Source: Pseudomonadota bacterium
GTDB taxonomy: Bacteria > Pseudomonadota > Alphaproteobacteria > Sphingomonadales > Sphingomonadaceae
Assembly: GCA_023418595.1 (NCBI GenBank)
Contig: JAEZZI010000010.1
Coordinates: forward strand, 1-62,223
Direction of reading: 5' to 3'
DNA: 62,223 bases
This document shows, piece after piece, positions 45,169-55,343 of this stretch. Position numbers and translations under genes: made by a program. Positions within the stretch are counted from its first letter, which is position 1; the number at the start of each line of letters is the position of its first letter. The notes below the pieces were generated by a model that saw only the letters and a list, made by a program, of their open reading frames with translations, did no database searches and was not told where the DNA came from.

Positions 45169-45247
45169 CCGTTCATTTCGAGCGAAGTCGAGAAACGCTG
45201 GCCCGGCGCTCAGTTCACGTTGCTCGACTTCGCTCGAAACGAACGGG
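45169..45247. repeat. Intergenic inverted repeat (TTCGAGCGAAGTCGA family)
   Basis: CCGTTCATTTCGAGCGAAGT... is mirrored by ...ACTTCGCTCGAAACGAACGGG. It lies between the thiolase and SDR genes. Confidence 0.8.
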
Positions 45248-45263
45248 TAGGTGTGATGTCTAT

Positions 45264-46433
45264 TTACAGCCGCTCGACGATGGTGACGTTGGCGATGCCG
45301 CCGCCTTCGCACATCGTTTGCAATCCGTATTTCTTGCCGCGCTTGCCCAGCGCGTGAACGAGTGTCGCCATCAGTTTCGTGCCCGACGCCCCCAGCGGAT
45401 GGCCCAGCGCGATTGCGCCCCCATTGACGTTCAGCTTTTCCGGATCGGCACCGATATGCTGCAACCAGGCAAGTGGCACCGGGGCAAAGGCTTCGTTGAC
45501 TTCGTACAGGTCGATCTCGTCGATCGTCATGCCTGCGCGCTTCAACGCGCGGTCGGTGGCGTAGAGCGGTTCCTCAAGCATCACGACCGGGTCGCCGCCG
45601 GTTACGGTCAGATTGTGGATGCGCGCGATCGGGGTCAGGCCGTGGGTGTTGAGCGCGGCTTCCGAGACGACCAGCACCGCGCTCGCCCCGTCGCAGATCT
45701 GGCTGGCATTGGCGGCGGAAATCACGCCGCCTTCGGCAAGCAGCTTGACCGACTGAATACCCTCAAACGTCGCGTCATGGCGGATGCCTTCGTCGCGATC
45801 GTGCAGTGCGGTGCCCTCTGGCGTCTCGATCTCCAGCGGCACGATCTCGTCGGCGAAATCGCCGCGCTCGGTCGCGGCGGACGCACGCTTGTGGCTCTCC
45901 AGGGCATATTCGTCGAGCCGGTCGCGGGTGAAGCCGAATTTCTTGGCGATCATCTCCGCGCCCATGAACTGGCTGAACTGGATTCCGGGATAGCGCGCTT
46001 CCTGACGCGGCGACTTGGCCTTGCCCAGCCCGGCCTGCGCGAACAACATGCCGGTCGATCCCATCGGTACGCGCGTCATGCTTTCGACGCCAGCGGCGAT
46101 CACCACATCCTGCGTGCCGGACATGACGGCTTGGGCTGCGAACTGGATCGCCTGTTGCGACGATCCGCACTGGCGGTCGATGGTGACGGCCGGCACGCTT
46201 TCGGGGAGCTTCGACGCCAGCACCGCGCCGCGGCCGACCTGGAAGCCCTGTTCGCCGCCCTGGCTGACGCAGCCCATGATGACATCATCGATCGCAGCAG
46301 GGTCGATGCCCGAACGATCGACGATGGCGTCGAGTGTCGCGCCCGCCATGTCGGCGGGGTGCCAGCCTGCCAACCGTCCGCCACGCTTGCCGCCAGCCGT
46401 CCTGACGGCTTCGACGATATAGGCTGTGGCCAC
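45264..46433 (-). CDS. Acetyl-CoA acetyltransferase (thiolase)
   Basis: This type II thiolase of 389 residues starts MATAYIVEAVRTAGGKRGGR. The nucleophilic Cys is in AVTIDRQCGSSQQAIQFAAQ. VNVNGGAIALGHPLGASGTK and YGLQTMCEGGGIANVTIVER carry the second-site His and Cys. It cleaves 3-ketoacyl-CoA or condenses acetyl-CoA; chain-length preference cannot be told. It is followed by the SDR gene on the same strand with a repeat in between. Confidence 0.92.
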   Translation of the reverse strand: MATAYIVEAVRTAGGKRGGRLAGWHPADMAGATLDAIVDRSGIDPAAIDDVIMGCVSQGGEQGFQVGRGAVLASKLPESVPAVTIDRQCGSSQQAIQFAAQAVMSGTQDVVIAAGVESMTRVPMGSTGMLFAQAGLGKAKSPRQEARYPGIQFSQFMGAEMIAKKFGFTRDRLDEYALESHKRASAATERGDFADEIVPLEIETPEGTALHDRDEGIRHDATFEGIQSVKLLAEGGVISAANASQICDGASAVLVVSEAALNTHGLTPIARIHNLTVTGGDPVVMLEEPLYATDRALKRAGMTIDEIDLYEVNEAFAPVPLAWLQHIGADPEKLNVNGGAIALGHPLGASGTKLMATLVHALGKRGKKYGLQTMCEGGGIANVTIVERL

Positions 46434-46498
46434 AGATGCTCTCCCGATGATTGGTTTCTTTTTGAAACGCTATCAGCGGTGCGCGCGGTGTTCAATCG

Positions 46499-46903
46499 TT
46501 AGTGTGTCGCTACCTCGCGCTGCCGCATCGGCATGGCGTCGATCGTGGTGAAGAGTTGTGCGGTATCGATCGGATGATTGGCACGTAGCTTTATGGTGCC
46601 GTCCTTGCCGACCAGCACCGCAGCGAATTCATCGTTGGCAATTCGGTAGCGTTGGCGCAGGCGCGGCGCATAATCCCGCGCGCCAGCCACGCTGTCGCCG
46701 ACGACCTCGACGACGCGCAATTCGCGGTCCCGAAATCCGTCCCCGTCGGAGCCGACGATCTTGCGCTGTTTGGAAAGCGCCGCGTCCCGTTCTTGCGGGG
46801 CGAACACCAGCAGCACGCGTTCCTCCCAGCGCATCGCATCGACCGGTGCAGAGGCCTGGGGAGCGGCAAGGACGAGGGCGGCGGGGAGAAGCGAGGCGAC
46901 CAT
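46499..46903 (-). CDS. DUF4174-domain secreted protein
   Basis: The 134-residue product has a short signal-like N terminus (MVASLLPAALVLAAPQASAP). The DUF4174 pattern follows: RWEERVLLVFAPQERDAALS, later YRIANDEFAAVLVGKDGTIK and LFTTIDAMPMRQREV. This is a thioredoxin-like fold without the CxxC motif. The role is unknown. It lies between thiolase and thioesterase genes on the same strand. Confidence 0.82.
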   Translation of the reverse strand: MVASLLPAALVLAAPQASAPVDAMRWEERVLLVFAPQERDAALSKQRKIVGSDGDGFRDRELRVVEVVGDSVAGARDYAPRLRQRYRIANDEFAAVLVGKDGTIKLRANHPIDTAQLFTTIDAMPMRQREVATH

Positions 46904-46942
46904 GCAGCATAAACGCGATGATCGCGAAAAAGCTCCGCGACT

Positions 46943-47839
46943 TTAATCCTTTAGGCGTACGAGCCCCTCCTGCGCGACGCTCGCCACCAGCCGCCCGTCG
47001 CGGCTGTAGATTCGCCCGCGATTGAACCCGCGCGCATGGCCTGCCCATGGACTGTCGCAGGCATAGAGCAGCCATTCGTCGAAGCGGAACGGCTCGTGCA
47101 GCCAGATCGCATGGTCGAGGCTGGCGGACTGCATCCGCCGCGACATCCACGACACGCCATGCGCGATCATCGACGTGCCGAGCAGCGTCATGTCGCTGGC
47201 ATAGGCAAGCGCCGCCCGGTGCAATGCGGGGTCGTCTGGCAGGGGCGCTACGACCTTGAACCAGCTGGCTTGCGCCGGTTCGCCCTTTTCGGGCCGGAAC
47301 CAGTTGCGCGGCGCGGTGGGCCGGATTTCGATGGGGCGCGGACGAAGAAAGAAGTCGCGGAATTTCTCCGGCACCTGATCCTCGATTTCCTGCCGCAACT
47401 CGCTTTCGGATTTGAGCGCCTCGGGCGGCGGCACGTCGGGCATCGGCTCCTGGTGGTGCAACCCTTCCTCGGGCGTCTGGAACGACGCGGTCATGTTCAG
47501 GATCGGCTTGCCCTGCTGCATCGCGATCACCCGGCGGTTGGCGAAGCTGCGCCCATTGAAATCGCGCACCACGCGGTAGATGATCGGGTGGTTCTCGTCC
47601 CCCGGCCGCATGAAATAGGCATGGAGCGAATGCGCGACCTTGTCGTCATCGACCGATCGCTGCGCGGCTTGCAGCCCCTGTGCGATCACCTGTCCGCCGA
47701 ATACGCGCCCAACGCCGCCGGGCTGGCGGCTGCCGCGGAACAGGTCGGTGTCGATCTGTTCGACATCGAGCAGGTCGATCAGCTGGGCGACCAGGCCTTC
47801 GGGCGTCAGCGCGCGGGGGTTGATGATGTCGTCGGTCAA
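46943..47839 (-). CDS. tesB: Acyl-CoA thioesterase II
   Basis: This is a double-hotdog thioesterase of 298 residues. It has PEGLVAQLIDLLDVEQIDTD, GRVFGGQVIAQGLQAAQRSV, AYFMRPGDENHPIIYRVVRD and ATVHG-like elements near MLGTS (ASDMTLLGTSMIAHGVSW). SLDHAIWLHEPFRFDEWLLY carries the catalytic Asp region. It hydrolyses medium- to long-chain acyl-CoA and fits the surrounding beta-oxidation genes. Confidence 0.93.
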   Translation of the reverse strand: MTDDIINPRALTPEGLVAQLIDLLDVEQIDTDLFRGSRQPGGVGRVFGGQVIAQGLQAAQRSVDDDKVAHSLHAYFMRPGDENHPIIYRVVRDFNGRSFANRRVIAMQQGKPILNMTASFQTPEEGLHHQEPMPDVPPPEALKSESELRQEIEDQVPEKFRDFFLRPRPIEIRPTAPRNWFRPEKGEPAQASWFKVVAPLPDDPALHRAALAYASDMTLLGTSMIAHGVSWMSRRMQSASLDHAIWLHEPFRFDEWLLYACDSPWAGHARGFNRGRIYSRDGRLVASVAQEGLVRLKD

Positions 47840-47854
47840 TCGCTTATCCCTAAT

Positions 47855-47952
47855 CCGTCATGCCGGACTTGTTCCGGCATCCACCGTGCCGCACACTCAG
47901 TCGGTCTAGCTCTTGCCGCGCGGTGGACCCCGGAACAAGTCCGGGGTGACGA
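47855..47952. repeat. Intergenic inverted repeat upstream of tesB
   Basis: CCGTCATGCCGGACTTGTTC... is mirrored by ...GAACAAGTCCGGGGTGACGA, an imperfect dyad with a further hairpin in each arm. Confidence 0.75.
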
Positions 47953-47974
47953 TCGAAAGTGGGTGTTGGGCCAA

Positions 47975-49102
47975 TCAATACCCCACCGCCCGCGCCAGCC
48001 GGTCCGCATGATAATTGCTGTCGCCGAACATCTCGGCGAGCACCCGCGCGCGCTTCATGTAGAAGCCGATGTCATATTCGTCGGTCATGCCGATGCCGCC
48101 GTGCATCTGGATCCCCTCCTGAACCGCCAGCGTGGAGGCAAGCCCTGTCATCGCCTTTGCGACCGACACCGCGTCGTCCGCACGGGCGTCACCCGCATCG
48201 AGCAATTGCTGCGCCTTCAGCACCGAAGCACGCGCAACCTCCACTTCGGAATAGAGATGCGCGGCGCGGTGTTGCAGCGCCTGGAAACTGCCGATCAGCG
48301 TGCCGAACTGCTTGCGTTCTTTAAGATAGCTGACGGTCATGTCCATCGCGCCGCCGCCGACGCCGACCATCTCTGCGGCCGCCCCGGTGCGCCCGGCGAA
48401 GAGCAGACGATTGAGCACCGTGCGTCCATTGTCGATATCGCCGATCACCGCGTCTGCATCGACCTCCACCCCATCGAATTTGCTGCGCGCGGCAAGGCTG
48501 GAATCGGCCAGCCTTTCGGCTTGATGAGAGAGGCCGTTTGCGTCCTTTGGAACCGCAAACAGGGTAACGCCTGCATCGTCGTCATCCGCCCCGGACGTGC
48601 GCGCCGCGACGATCAGCAGGTCTGCAACATGCCCGTGAGTGACGAAGCGCTTTTCGCCCGACAGCCTGAACCCGTTGCCCGATCGCTCGGCTTTCATCGC
48701 GATGGCGTCGCCGTGCTTTGCCCGTTCGTCGATCGCCAGTGCGGCGACGGTGTCTCCCGCGACAATGCCGGGGAACCAGCGATCGGCGTGCGCGGTGCCT
48801 TTCAGTGCTTCCACCGCAGCAACCGCAGTCGTCAGGAACGGGGAGGGGGACAGGTTGCGCCCGATTTCCTCCAGCACCACGCCGGCTTCGACATGGCCGA
48901 GGCCCAGCCCGCCCTGATCCTCGCCGATCAGGATGCCGGTGAAGCCCATCTCGGCAAACTGTTTCCACAGGTCGCAAGAAAATCCGGTCGCGTCCTTGGC
49001 GTCGCGAAGCCCGCGCAGGTGGCTGACGGGCGCATGTTCGGCGACGAATTCCTTCGTCGTGTCGCGCAGCATGACTTGTTCGTCGTTGAGGTAGAGAGGC
49101 AT
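47975..49102 (-). CDS. Acyl-CoA dehydrogenase
   Basis: This FAD-dependent dehydrogenase starts at the ATG at 49102 (MPLYLNDEQVMLRDTTKEFV), with GGAG 8 bases upstream. Family segments are GFTGILIGEDQGGLGLGHVE, GEKRFVTHGHVADLLIVAAR, KFDGVEVDADAVIGD and IQMHGGIGMTDEYDIGFYMK near the C terminus. The product has 375 residues. It is paired with a second acyl-CoA dehydrogenase gene upstream. Such pairs can form hetero-oligomers in sterol or side-chain degradation, which is inference here. Confidence 0.92.
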   Translation of the reverse strand: MPLYLNDEQVMLRDTTKEFVAEHAPVSHLRGLRDAKDATGFSCDLWKQFAEMGFTGILIGEDQGGLGLGHVEAGVVLEEIGRNLSPSPFLTTAVAAVEALKGTAHADRWFPGIVAGDTVAALAIDERAKHGDAIAMKAERSGNGFRLSGEKRFVTHGHVADLLIVAARTSGADDDDAGVTLFAVPKDANGLSHQAERLADSSLAARSKFDGVEVDADAVIGDIDNGRTVLNRLLFAGRTGAAAEMVGVGGGAMDMTVSYLKERKQFGTLIGSFQALQHRAAHLYSEVEVARASVLKAQQLLDAGDARADDAVSVAKAMTGLASTLAVQEGIQMHGGIGMTDEYDIGFYMKRARVLAEMFGDSNYHADRLARAVGY

Positions 49103-49117
49103 TTCAAACACTCCGTA

Positions 49118-49184
49118 TTCCGGCGAAGGCCGGAATGCTGGGTAGGGGCGGGGCGGATCGCCAACGCTCCGGCCTGCGCCGGAG
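49118..49184. repeat. Two small hairpins between the acyl-CoA dehydrogenase genes
   Basis: TTCCGGCGAAGGCCGGAA (49118-49135) and CTCCGGCCTGCGCCGGAG (49167-49184) are separate hairpins of related sequence. Confidence 0.7.
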
Positions 49185-49195
49185 CACGGACGGTG

Positions 49196-50377
49196 CTACA
49201 CTCCGGGCAATTCCAGTATGCGCTTGGCGATGATGTTGAGCTGGACCTCGCTGGTCCCGCCCTCGATTGAATTGGCCTTGGTCCGCAACCACGCACGCGG
49301 TTTTGCGCCGCCGCCCGACCGTTCGCTCTCCCATTCGAGCGCGTCCGACCCGCCGGCCGCCATCACCAGTTCGTGGCGCGCCTTGTTCAGCTCGGTTCCG
49401 TAATATTTCATCATGCTCGGCTGGGCGGGATGCGCCTGGCCCGCTTTCAGCTCGTCGATGAAGCGTTCGGACATTGCCGTGAAGGCTTTCGACCGCACCT
49501 CGAACAACGCGAGTTGGGCTCGCAGCAACGGGTCGGCCAGCTCGCCGCGATCGTTGAGGCCGATGGTGGCGATCGCGCCCTCGATCAGCGGATTGCCGCC
49601 GCTCGATCCCAGCCCCATGCCGGAGATCATCTCGCGCTCATGCCCGAGCAAATATTTGGCGACGTCCCAGCCCTTATTCTCTTCATGGATGCGGTTCGCC
49701 TTGGGCACCTTCACATTGTCCATGAAGGTCTCGCAGAAAGGCGAATAGCCGGAGATGAGCAGGATCGGCTTAGTCGAGACGCCGGGCGATTCCATATCGA
49801 AGAGCACGAAGCTGATCCCCCCCTGCTTCGATTCCTTCGACGTGCGGACCAGGCAGAAAATCCAGTCGGCCTTGTCGGCGTAGCTGGTCCACACCTTTTG
49901 CCCGTTGACGATATAATGGTCGCCCGCATCCTCGGCCGACGCGGCGAGGCTGGCGAGATCGGACCCGGCATTGGGTTCGCTATAGCCCTGGCACCAGCGG
50001 ATTTCGCCGCGCGCGATTTTGGGCAGATGTTCGAGCTTCTGATCCTCGGTCCCGTATTTGAGAAGCGCCGGGCCGAGCATCGAGATGCCGAAGCTGTTCA
50101 ATGGATTGCGCGCCTTGATCGCCGCCATCTCCTCGCGCAGAATCTTGGTTTCGGCAGGGGACAGCCCGCCGCCGCCATATTCGGTCGGCCAGTCGGGCAC
50201 GGTCCAGCCGCGCGACGCCATCGCGTCCATCCATTCCTTTTGCCCCGGCTGGAAATCGGGATTGCGCCCCCCCCAGCAGACGTCCTTTTCGCTGCGCACG
50301 GGCTGCCGCATTTCGGGTGGGCAGTTCGCCTCCAGCCAGGCGCGCGTATCGCGGCGGAATTGGTCGAGATCGGTCAT
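49196..50377 (-). CDS. Acyl-CoA dehydrogenase
   Basis: The start is the ATG at 50377 (MTDLDQFRRDTRAWLEANCP); sequence upstream of it belongs to the amidase gene. The 393-residue product has YGTEDQKLEHLPKIARGEIR, WCQGYSEPNAGSDLASLAAS and YIVNGQKVWTSYADKADWIF, then a C-terminal RTKANSIEGGTSEVQLNIIA that carries the usual catalytic region. It differs clearly from the neighbouring dehydrogenase at 47975. The start overlaps the amidase stop by 4 bases (ATGA), so the two are co-translated. Confidence 0.93.
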   Translation of the reverse strand: MTDLDQFRRDTRAWLEANCPPEMRQPVRSEKDVCWGGRNPDFQPGQKEWMDAMASRGWTVPDWPTEYGGGGLSPAETKILREEMAAIKARNPLNSFGISMLGPALLKYGTEDQKLEHLPKIARGEIRWCQGYSEPNAGSDLASLAASAEDAGDHYIVNGQKVWTSYADKADWIFCLVRTSKESKQGGISFVLFDMESPGVSTKPILLISGYSPFCETFMDNVKVPKANRIHEENKGWDVAKYLLGHEREMISGMGLGSSGGNPLIEGAIATIGLNDRGELADPLLRAQLALFEVRSKAFTAMSERFIDELKAGQAHPAQPSMMKYYGTELNKARHELVMAAGGSDALEWESERSGGGAKPRAWLRTKANSIEGGTSEVQLNIIAKRILELPGV

Positions 50378-51687
50378 GGTATCGCTCCGTGAAGGGCGTT
50401 GTGGATAAGGCTGGCGATGGCAATCGATCGGTGGTCGCGGTGCGTGGCACAGATCACTTGCACCCCGGCAGGCAAGCCATCGAACACGCCCACCGGCACG
50501 CAAGTCGCGGGCAGGCCGGGATAGGTGGCAAGCCCCGCCCAGGCGAGATGCGCGTCATAGGGGCTGTCGACGCCGTCGATGGACAGGCGGCGGTTTGCCT
50601 GCGGTGCATGATCGTGCGGAAATGCCTGGGTCGCGGCGGGCGGCGAGATCACCGCATCGACTTCTCCGAACAGTGTTTCCCAGGCGCGGGCGTTGCGCGC
50701 CTGAACATCCTGCATCGCGAACCAGTCGACCAAGCCGGGGAGCGACGAGTGCATGTCCGGGTCCATCCGCGCGAAGCTGACATTCAGCATCCGCGTATAG
50801 TCGTCATGTTGGCGCGACAGGTCGGGCAGCGCAGCCGCCTTTCGCACGATCTCCACGCCCTGCCGCGCGAGCGCGTTGGCCGCGCGTTCGACCGCCTCGA
50901 CGCAAGCCGCGGCGGTCCGGGTTTCGGGATGCTCGGTCAGCACCAGAACGCGCTTCGCTGCGGCATTGCTGCGCGGCATCGGCAGCGTCGCGAGCAGGTC
51001 GAGCGCCAGCGCCAGATCGTCACCCGACCGGGCCATCGGGCCGATCACGCCGAGCGGTTCGTCCGCGCCGTCGCTGCCCGGAAAGCGGTGGCCATAGCTG
51101 GAAATCGCGCCCCATGTCGGTTTCAATCCCCACACGCCGCAGAAATGCGCGGGGATGCGGATCGAGCCGCCGATATCGCTGCCGATTTCCAGCGGCACCA
51201 TGCCGCTCGCCAGTGCCGCCGCCGCGCCGCCCGAACTGCCGCCGCAGGTGCGACTTGGGTCGGTGGGATGATTGGTGACGCCGGTGATCGAATTGACCGA
51301 CTGCCAGTCGCCCAGCGCCTTGGGGACATTGGTCTTGCCCAGGATGATCGCGCCGGCGGCTTTCAGCTTTCGCACCGCCAGCGCATCGCTGGTGGCGATG
51401 TTGTTCGCATGGTCGCGGAACCCCCAATGAGTGGGAAGCCCCGCGACATCGAACGCCTCCTTGACGGTCACCGGCACGCCGAGCAGCGGCGCGGTGTCGC
51501 CATTTGCGAGGCGCTTATCGGCAGCATCGGCCGCGGCACGCGCACGGTCGAAATCGCGGACGACGACCGCGTTGATCGCGGCGTCAAGGCGTTCGATCCG
51601 GGCGATCGCGGCTTCGGTTTCGGCGCGCGCAGGGGTGGCACCCGAACGGACTGCGGCGGCGACCTCAATGGCCGTGGCGGTGGTCAC
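50374..51687 (-). CDS. Amidase (amidase-signature family)
   Basis: The 437-residue hydrolase has the Ser-cisSer-Lys triad: Lys in GVPVTVKEAFDVAGLPTHWG, Ser in SRTCGGSSGGAAAALASGMV and the nucleophile in LEIGSDIGGSIRIPAHFCGV. It begins MTTATAIEVAAAVRSGATPA. It is the first gene of a block with two acyl-CoA dehydrogenases downstream, suggesting release of an acid from an amide before activation and oxidation. The substrate is unknown. Confidence 0.92.
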   Translation of the reverse strand: MTTATAIEVAAAVRSGATPARAETEAAIARIERLDAAINAVVVRDFDRARAAADAADKRLANGDTAPLLGVPVTVKEAFDVAGLPTHWGFRDHANNIATSDALAVRKLKAAGAIILGKTNVPKALGDWQSVNSITGVTNHPTDPSRTCGGSSGGAAAALASGMVPLEIGSDIGGSIRIPAHFCGVWGLKPTWGAISSYGHRFPGSDGADEPLGVIGPMARSGDDLALALDLLATLPMPRSNAAAKRVLVLTEHPETRTAAACVEAVERAANALARQGVEIVRKAAALPDLSRQHDDYTRMLNVSFARMDPDMHSSLPGLVDWFAMQDVQARNARAWETLFGEVDAVISPPAATQAFPHDHAPQANRRLSIDGVDSPYDAHLAWAGLATYPGLPATCVPVGVFDGLPAGVQVICATHRDHRSIAIASLIHNALHGAIP

Positions 51688-51703
51688 CGACTCTCACCCT
51701 CTG

Positions 51704-51799
51704 CGTCATCCCCGCGCAGGCGGGGATTCATTGCCGCTGACCTGTCGAAATAATCGAAACCGCAGCGTTTACGGATTCCCGCCTGCGCGGGAATGACGG
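51704..51799. repeat. Intergenic inverted repeat upstream of the amidase
   Basis: CGTCATCCCCGCGCAGGCGG... is mirrored by ...CCGCCTGCGCGGGAATGACGG, around a 50-base centre. Confidence 0.78.
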
Positions 51800-51823
51800 T
51801 CAGGGGGGGGATGCCCGATTGGC

Positions 51824-53851
<2,028 letters not shown>

Positions 53852-53880
53852 GGGTCGGGTCTCTCCTGTTGTTCCTGAAT

Positions 53881-53957
53881 CGTCACCCCGGCGAAAGCTG
53901 GGGTATCTGGCGGTCGTTTCAGCCGCCTGATATTCCTGCTTTTGCAGGGATGACGGG
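53881..53957. repeat. Intergenic inverted repeat (CCGTCATCCCGG family)
   Basis: CGTCACCCCGGCGAAAGCTG... faces ...CTGCTTTTGCAGGGATGACGGG, a more degenerate copy of the repeat at 34468-34560. Confidence 0.7.
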
Positions 53958-53959
53958 CA

Positions 53960-55192
53960 TTATGTCAGCGCCGCATAGATCATCGTCTTCAGCTCGCGGC
54001 GGATCGGATAGGTGTTGGACGGGCTGAGCTGCGTCATGAAGATCATGTGCAGCCGTTCGACCGGATCGATGAAGAAGGCGGTCGAAAACATGCCGCCCCA
54101 ATAATATTCGCCGACGCTGCCCGGAACGAGCGTCTTCGCCACGTCCTGCGTCACCGCAAAGCCCAGGCCGAAGCCGACGCCTGCATTGGTCGCCTCGCTG
54201 AACAGCGACTGCGACATGCTGGCAAGGTCGCTGCCGCCGGGCAGATGGTTCTGCGTCATCAGGTCGAGCGTTTTGCGCCCGACGATCCGCACGCCGTCCA
54301 GTTCGCCGCCGTTCAGGCACATCGTGCAGAACCGGTGATAGTCGAGCGCGCTCGACACCATCCCCCCGCCGCCCGACAGCAGTTTCGGGCGTCGCGCCCA
54401 GGCGCTGTCGGCGCCCCGATCGTAGATTACCCGACCCTTGCCCGGTGCCATCGTCCAGCAATCGGAGAGGCGGTGCAATTTGTCCCCGGGCACCTGAAAG
54501 AAGGTGTCGTGCATCCCGAGCGGCTCGAAAATCCGGCTTGCGAAAAACGCGTCGAGGGTCATCCCCGACACCCGCTCGATCACCGCGCCCAGCACATCGG
54601 TCGCGACCGAATAATTCCAACGCTCGCCCGGCGAGAATTCCAGCGGCAGCTTGCCCAGCGCGCCGACAAACCCGTCAAGGTCGAGATTGCCGTGCCAATT
54701 CTCGATCCGGCCCTCACGATAGGCGGCATCGACGTTCGAGCGATTTTGAAAGCTGTAGGTGAAGCCCGCCGTGTGGCGCAGCAGGTCGACCATCCGCATC
54801 GGCTCGGCGGTCGGCCTGGTCACGAACGGCACGCCCGCACCGCCGCCATCATAGACGCCGACGCCCTTCAATTCGGGCAGGATATGGTGGACCGGGGTGT
54901 CGAGCGCGACCTTTGCCTCCTCGACCAGCATCATGAAGGCGATGCTGGTGATCGGCTTGGTCATCGACGCGATGCGGAACAGCGTGTCCTCTTTGACGGC
55001 GCCGCCATCCTCGCGCGCCGCCCCCATTGTCGAGAAATGCACGACACGCCCGTCGCGGGCGATCAGCAGTTGCGCGTGCGGCAGCTTGCCTGAATCGAGA
55101 TAGCGCGTGCGGACAAACGCATCGATCGCGCTCAGGCGTCCGGCGTCGAATCCGGCTTCTGCGGGCGTCTGCTGCAACATCCTGTCGACCAT
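53960..55192 (-). CDS. Beta-lactamase-fold serine hydrolase
   Basis: This class C-like hydrolase starts at the ATG at 55192 (MVDRMLQQTPAEAGFDAGRL) or the ATG at 55180. The SxxK motif is in TLFRIASMTKPITSIAFMML and the YxN-like motif in FSPGERWNYSVATDVLGAVI. VPGSVGEYYWGGMFSTAFFI near the C terminus replaces the KTG box. The product has about 410 residues. No signal peptide is seen, so it probably acts as an esterase-type enzyme rather than in cell-wall metabolism. It is divergent from the acyl-CoA ligase gene, sharing a 150-bp promoter region. Confidence 0.9.
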   Translation of the reverse strand: MVDRMLQQTPAEAGFDAGRLSAIDAFVRTRYLDSGKLPHAQLLIARDGRVVHFSTMGAAREDGGAVKEDTLFRIASMTKPITSIAFMMLVEEAKVALDTPVHHILPELKGVGVYDGGGAGVPFVTRPTAEPMRMVDLLRHTAGFTYSFQNRSNVDAAYREGRIENWHGNLDLDGFVGALGKLPLEFSPGERWNYSVATDVLGAVIERVSGMTLDAFFASRIFEPLGMHDTFFQVPGDKLHRLSDCWTMAPGKGRVIYDRGADSAWARRPKLLSGGGGMVSSALDYHRFCTMCLNGGELDGVRIVGRKTLDLMTQNHLPGGSDLASMSQSLFSEATNAGVGFGLGFAVTQDVAKTLVPGSVGEYYWGGMFSTAFFIDPVERLHMIFMTQLSPSNTYPIRRELKTMIYAALT

Positions 55193-55343
55193 ACCCCGAT
55201 TTCGAATCTTCGCAAACGCGGTTGATCGCGTCGCGCAAAACTCTATTGCCTTGAGCGCGGAGTGAATCAACACTAACCTCCGGGGCGAGGGCAAAAATGC
55301 CAAACCCGAACATCGAAGCGAAGTTTTTTCAGGAGAGCCTGCC

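Noticed and set aside
47036..49270. A 744-codon + strand frame opposite tesB and an acyl-CoA dehydrogenase
   Set aside because: No family resemblance; the opposite strand encodes two recognisable enzymes.
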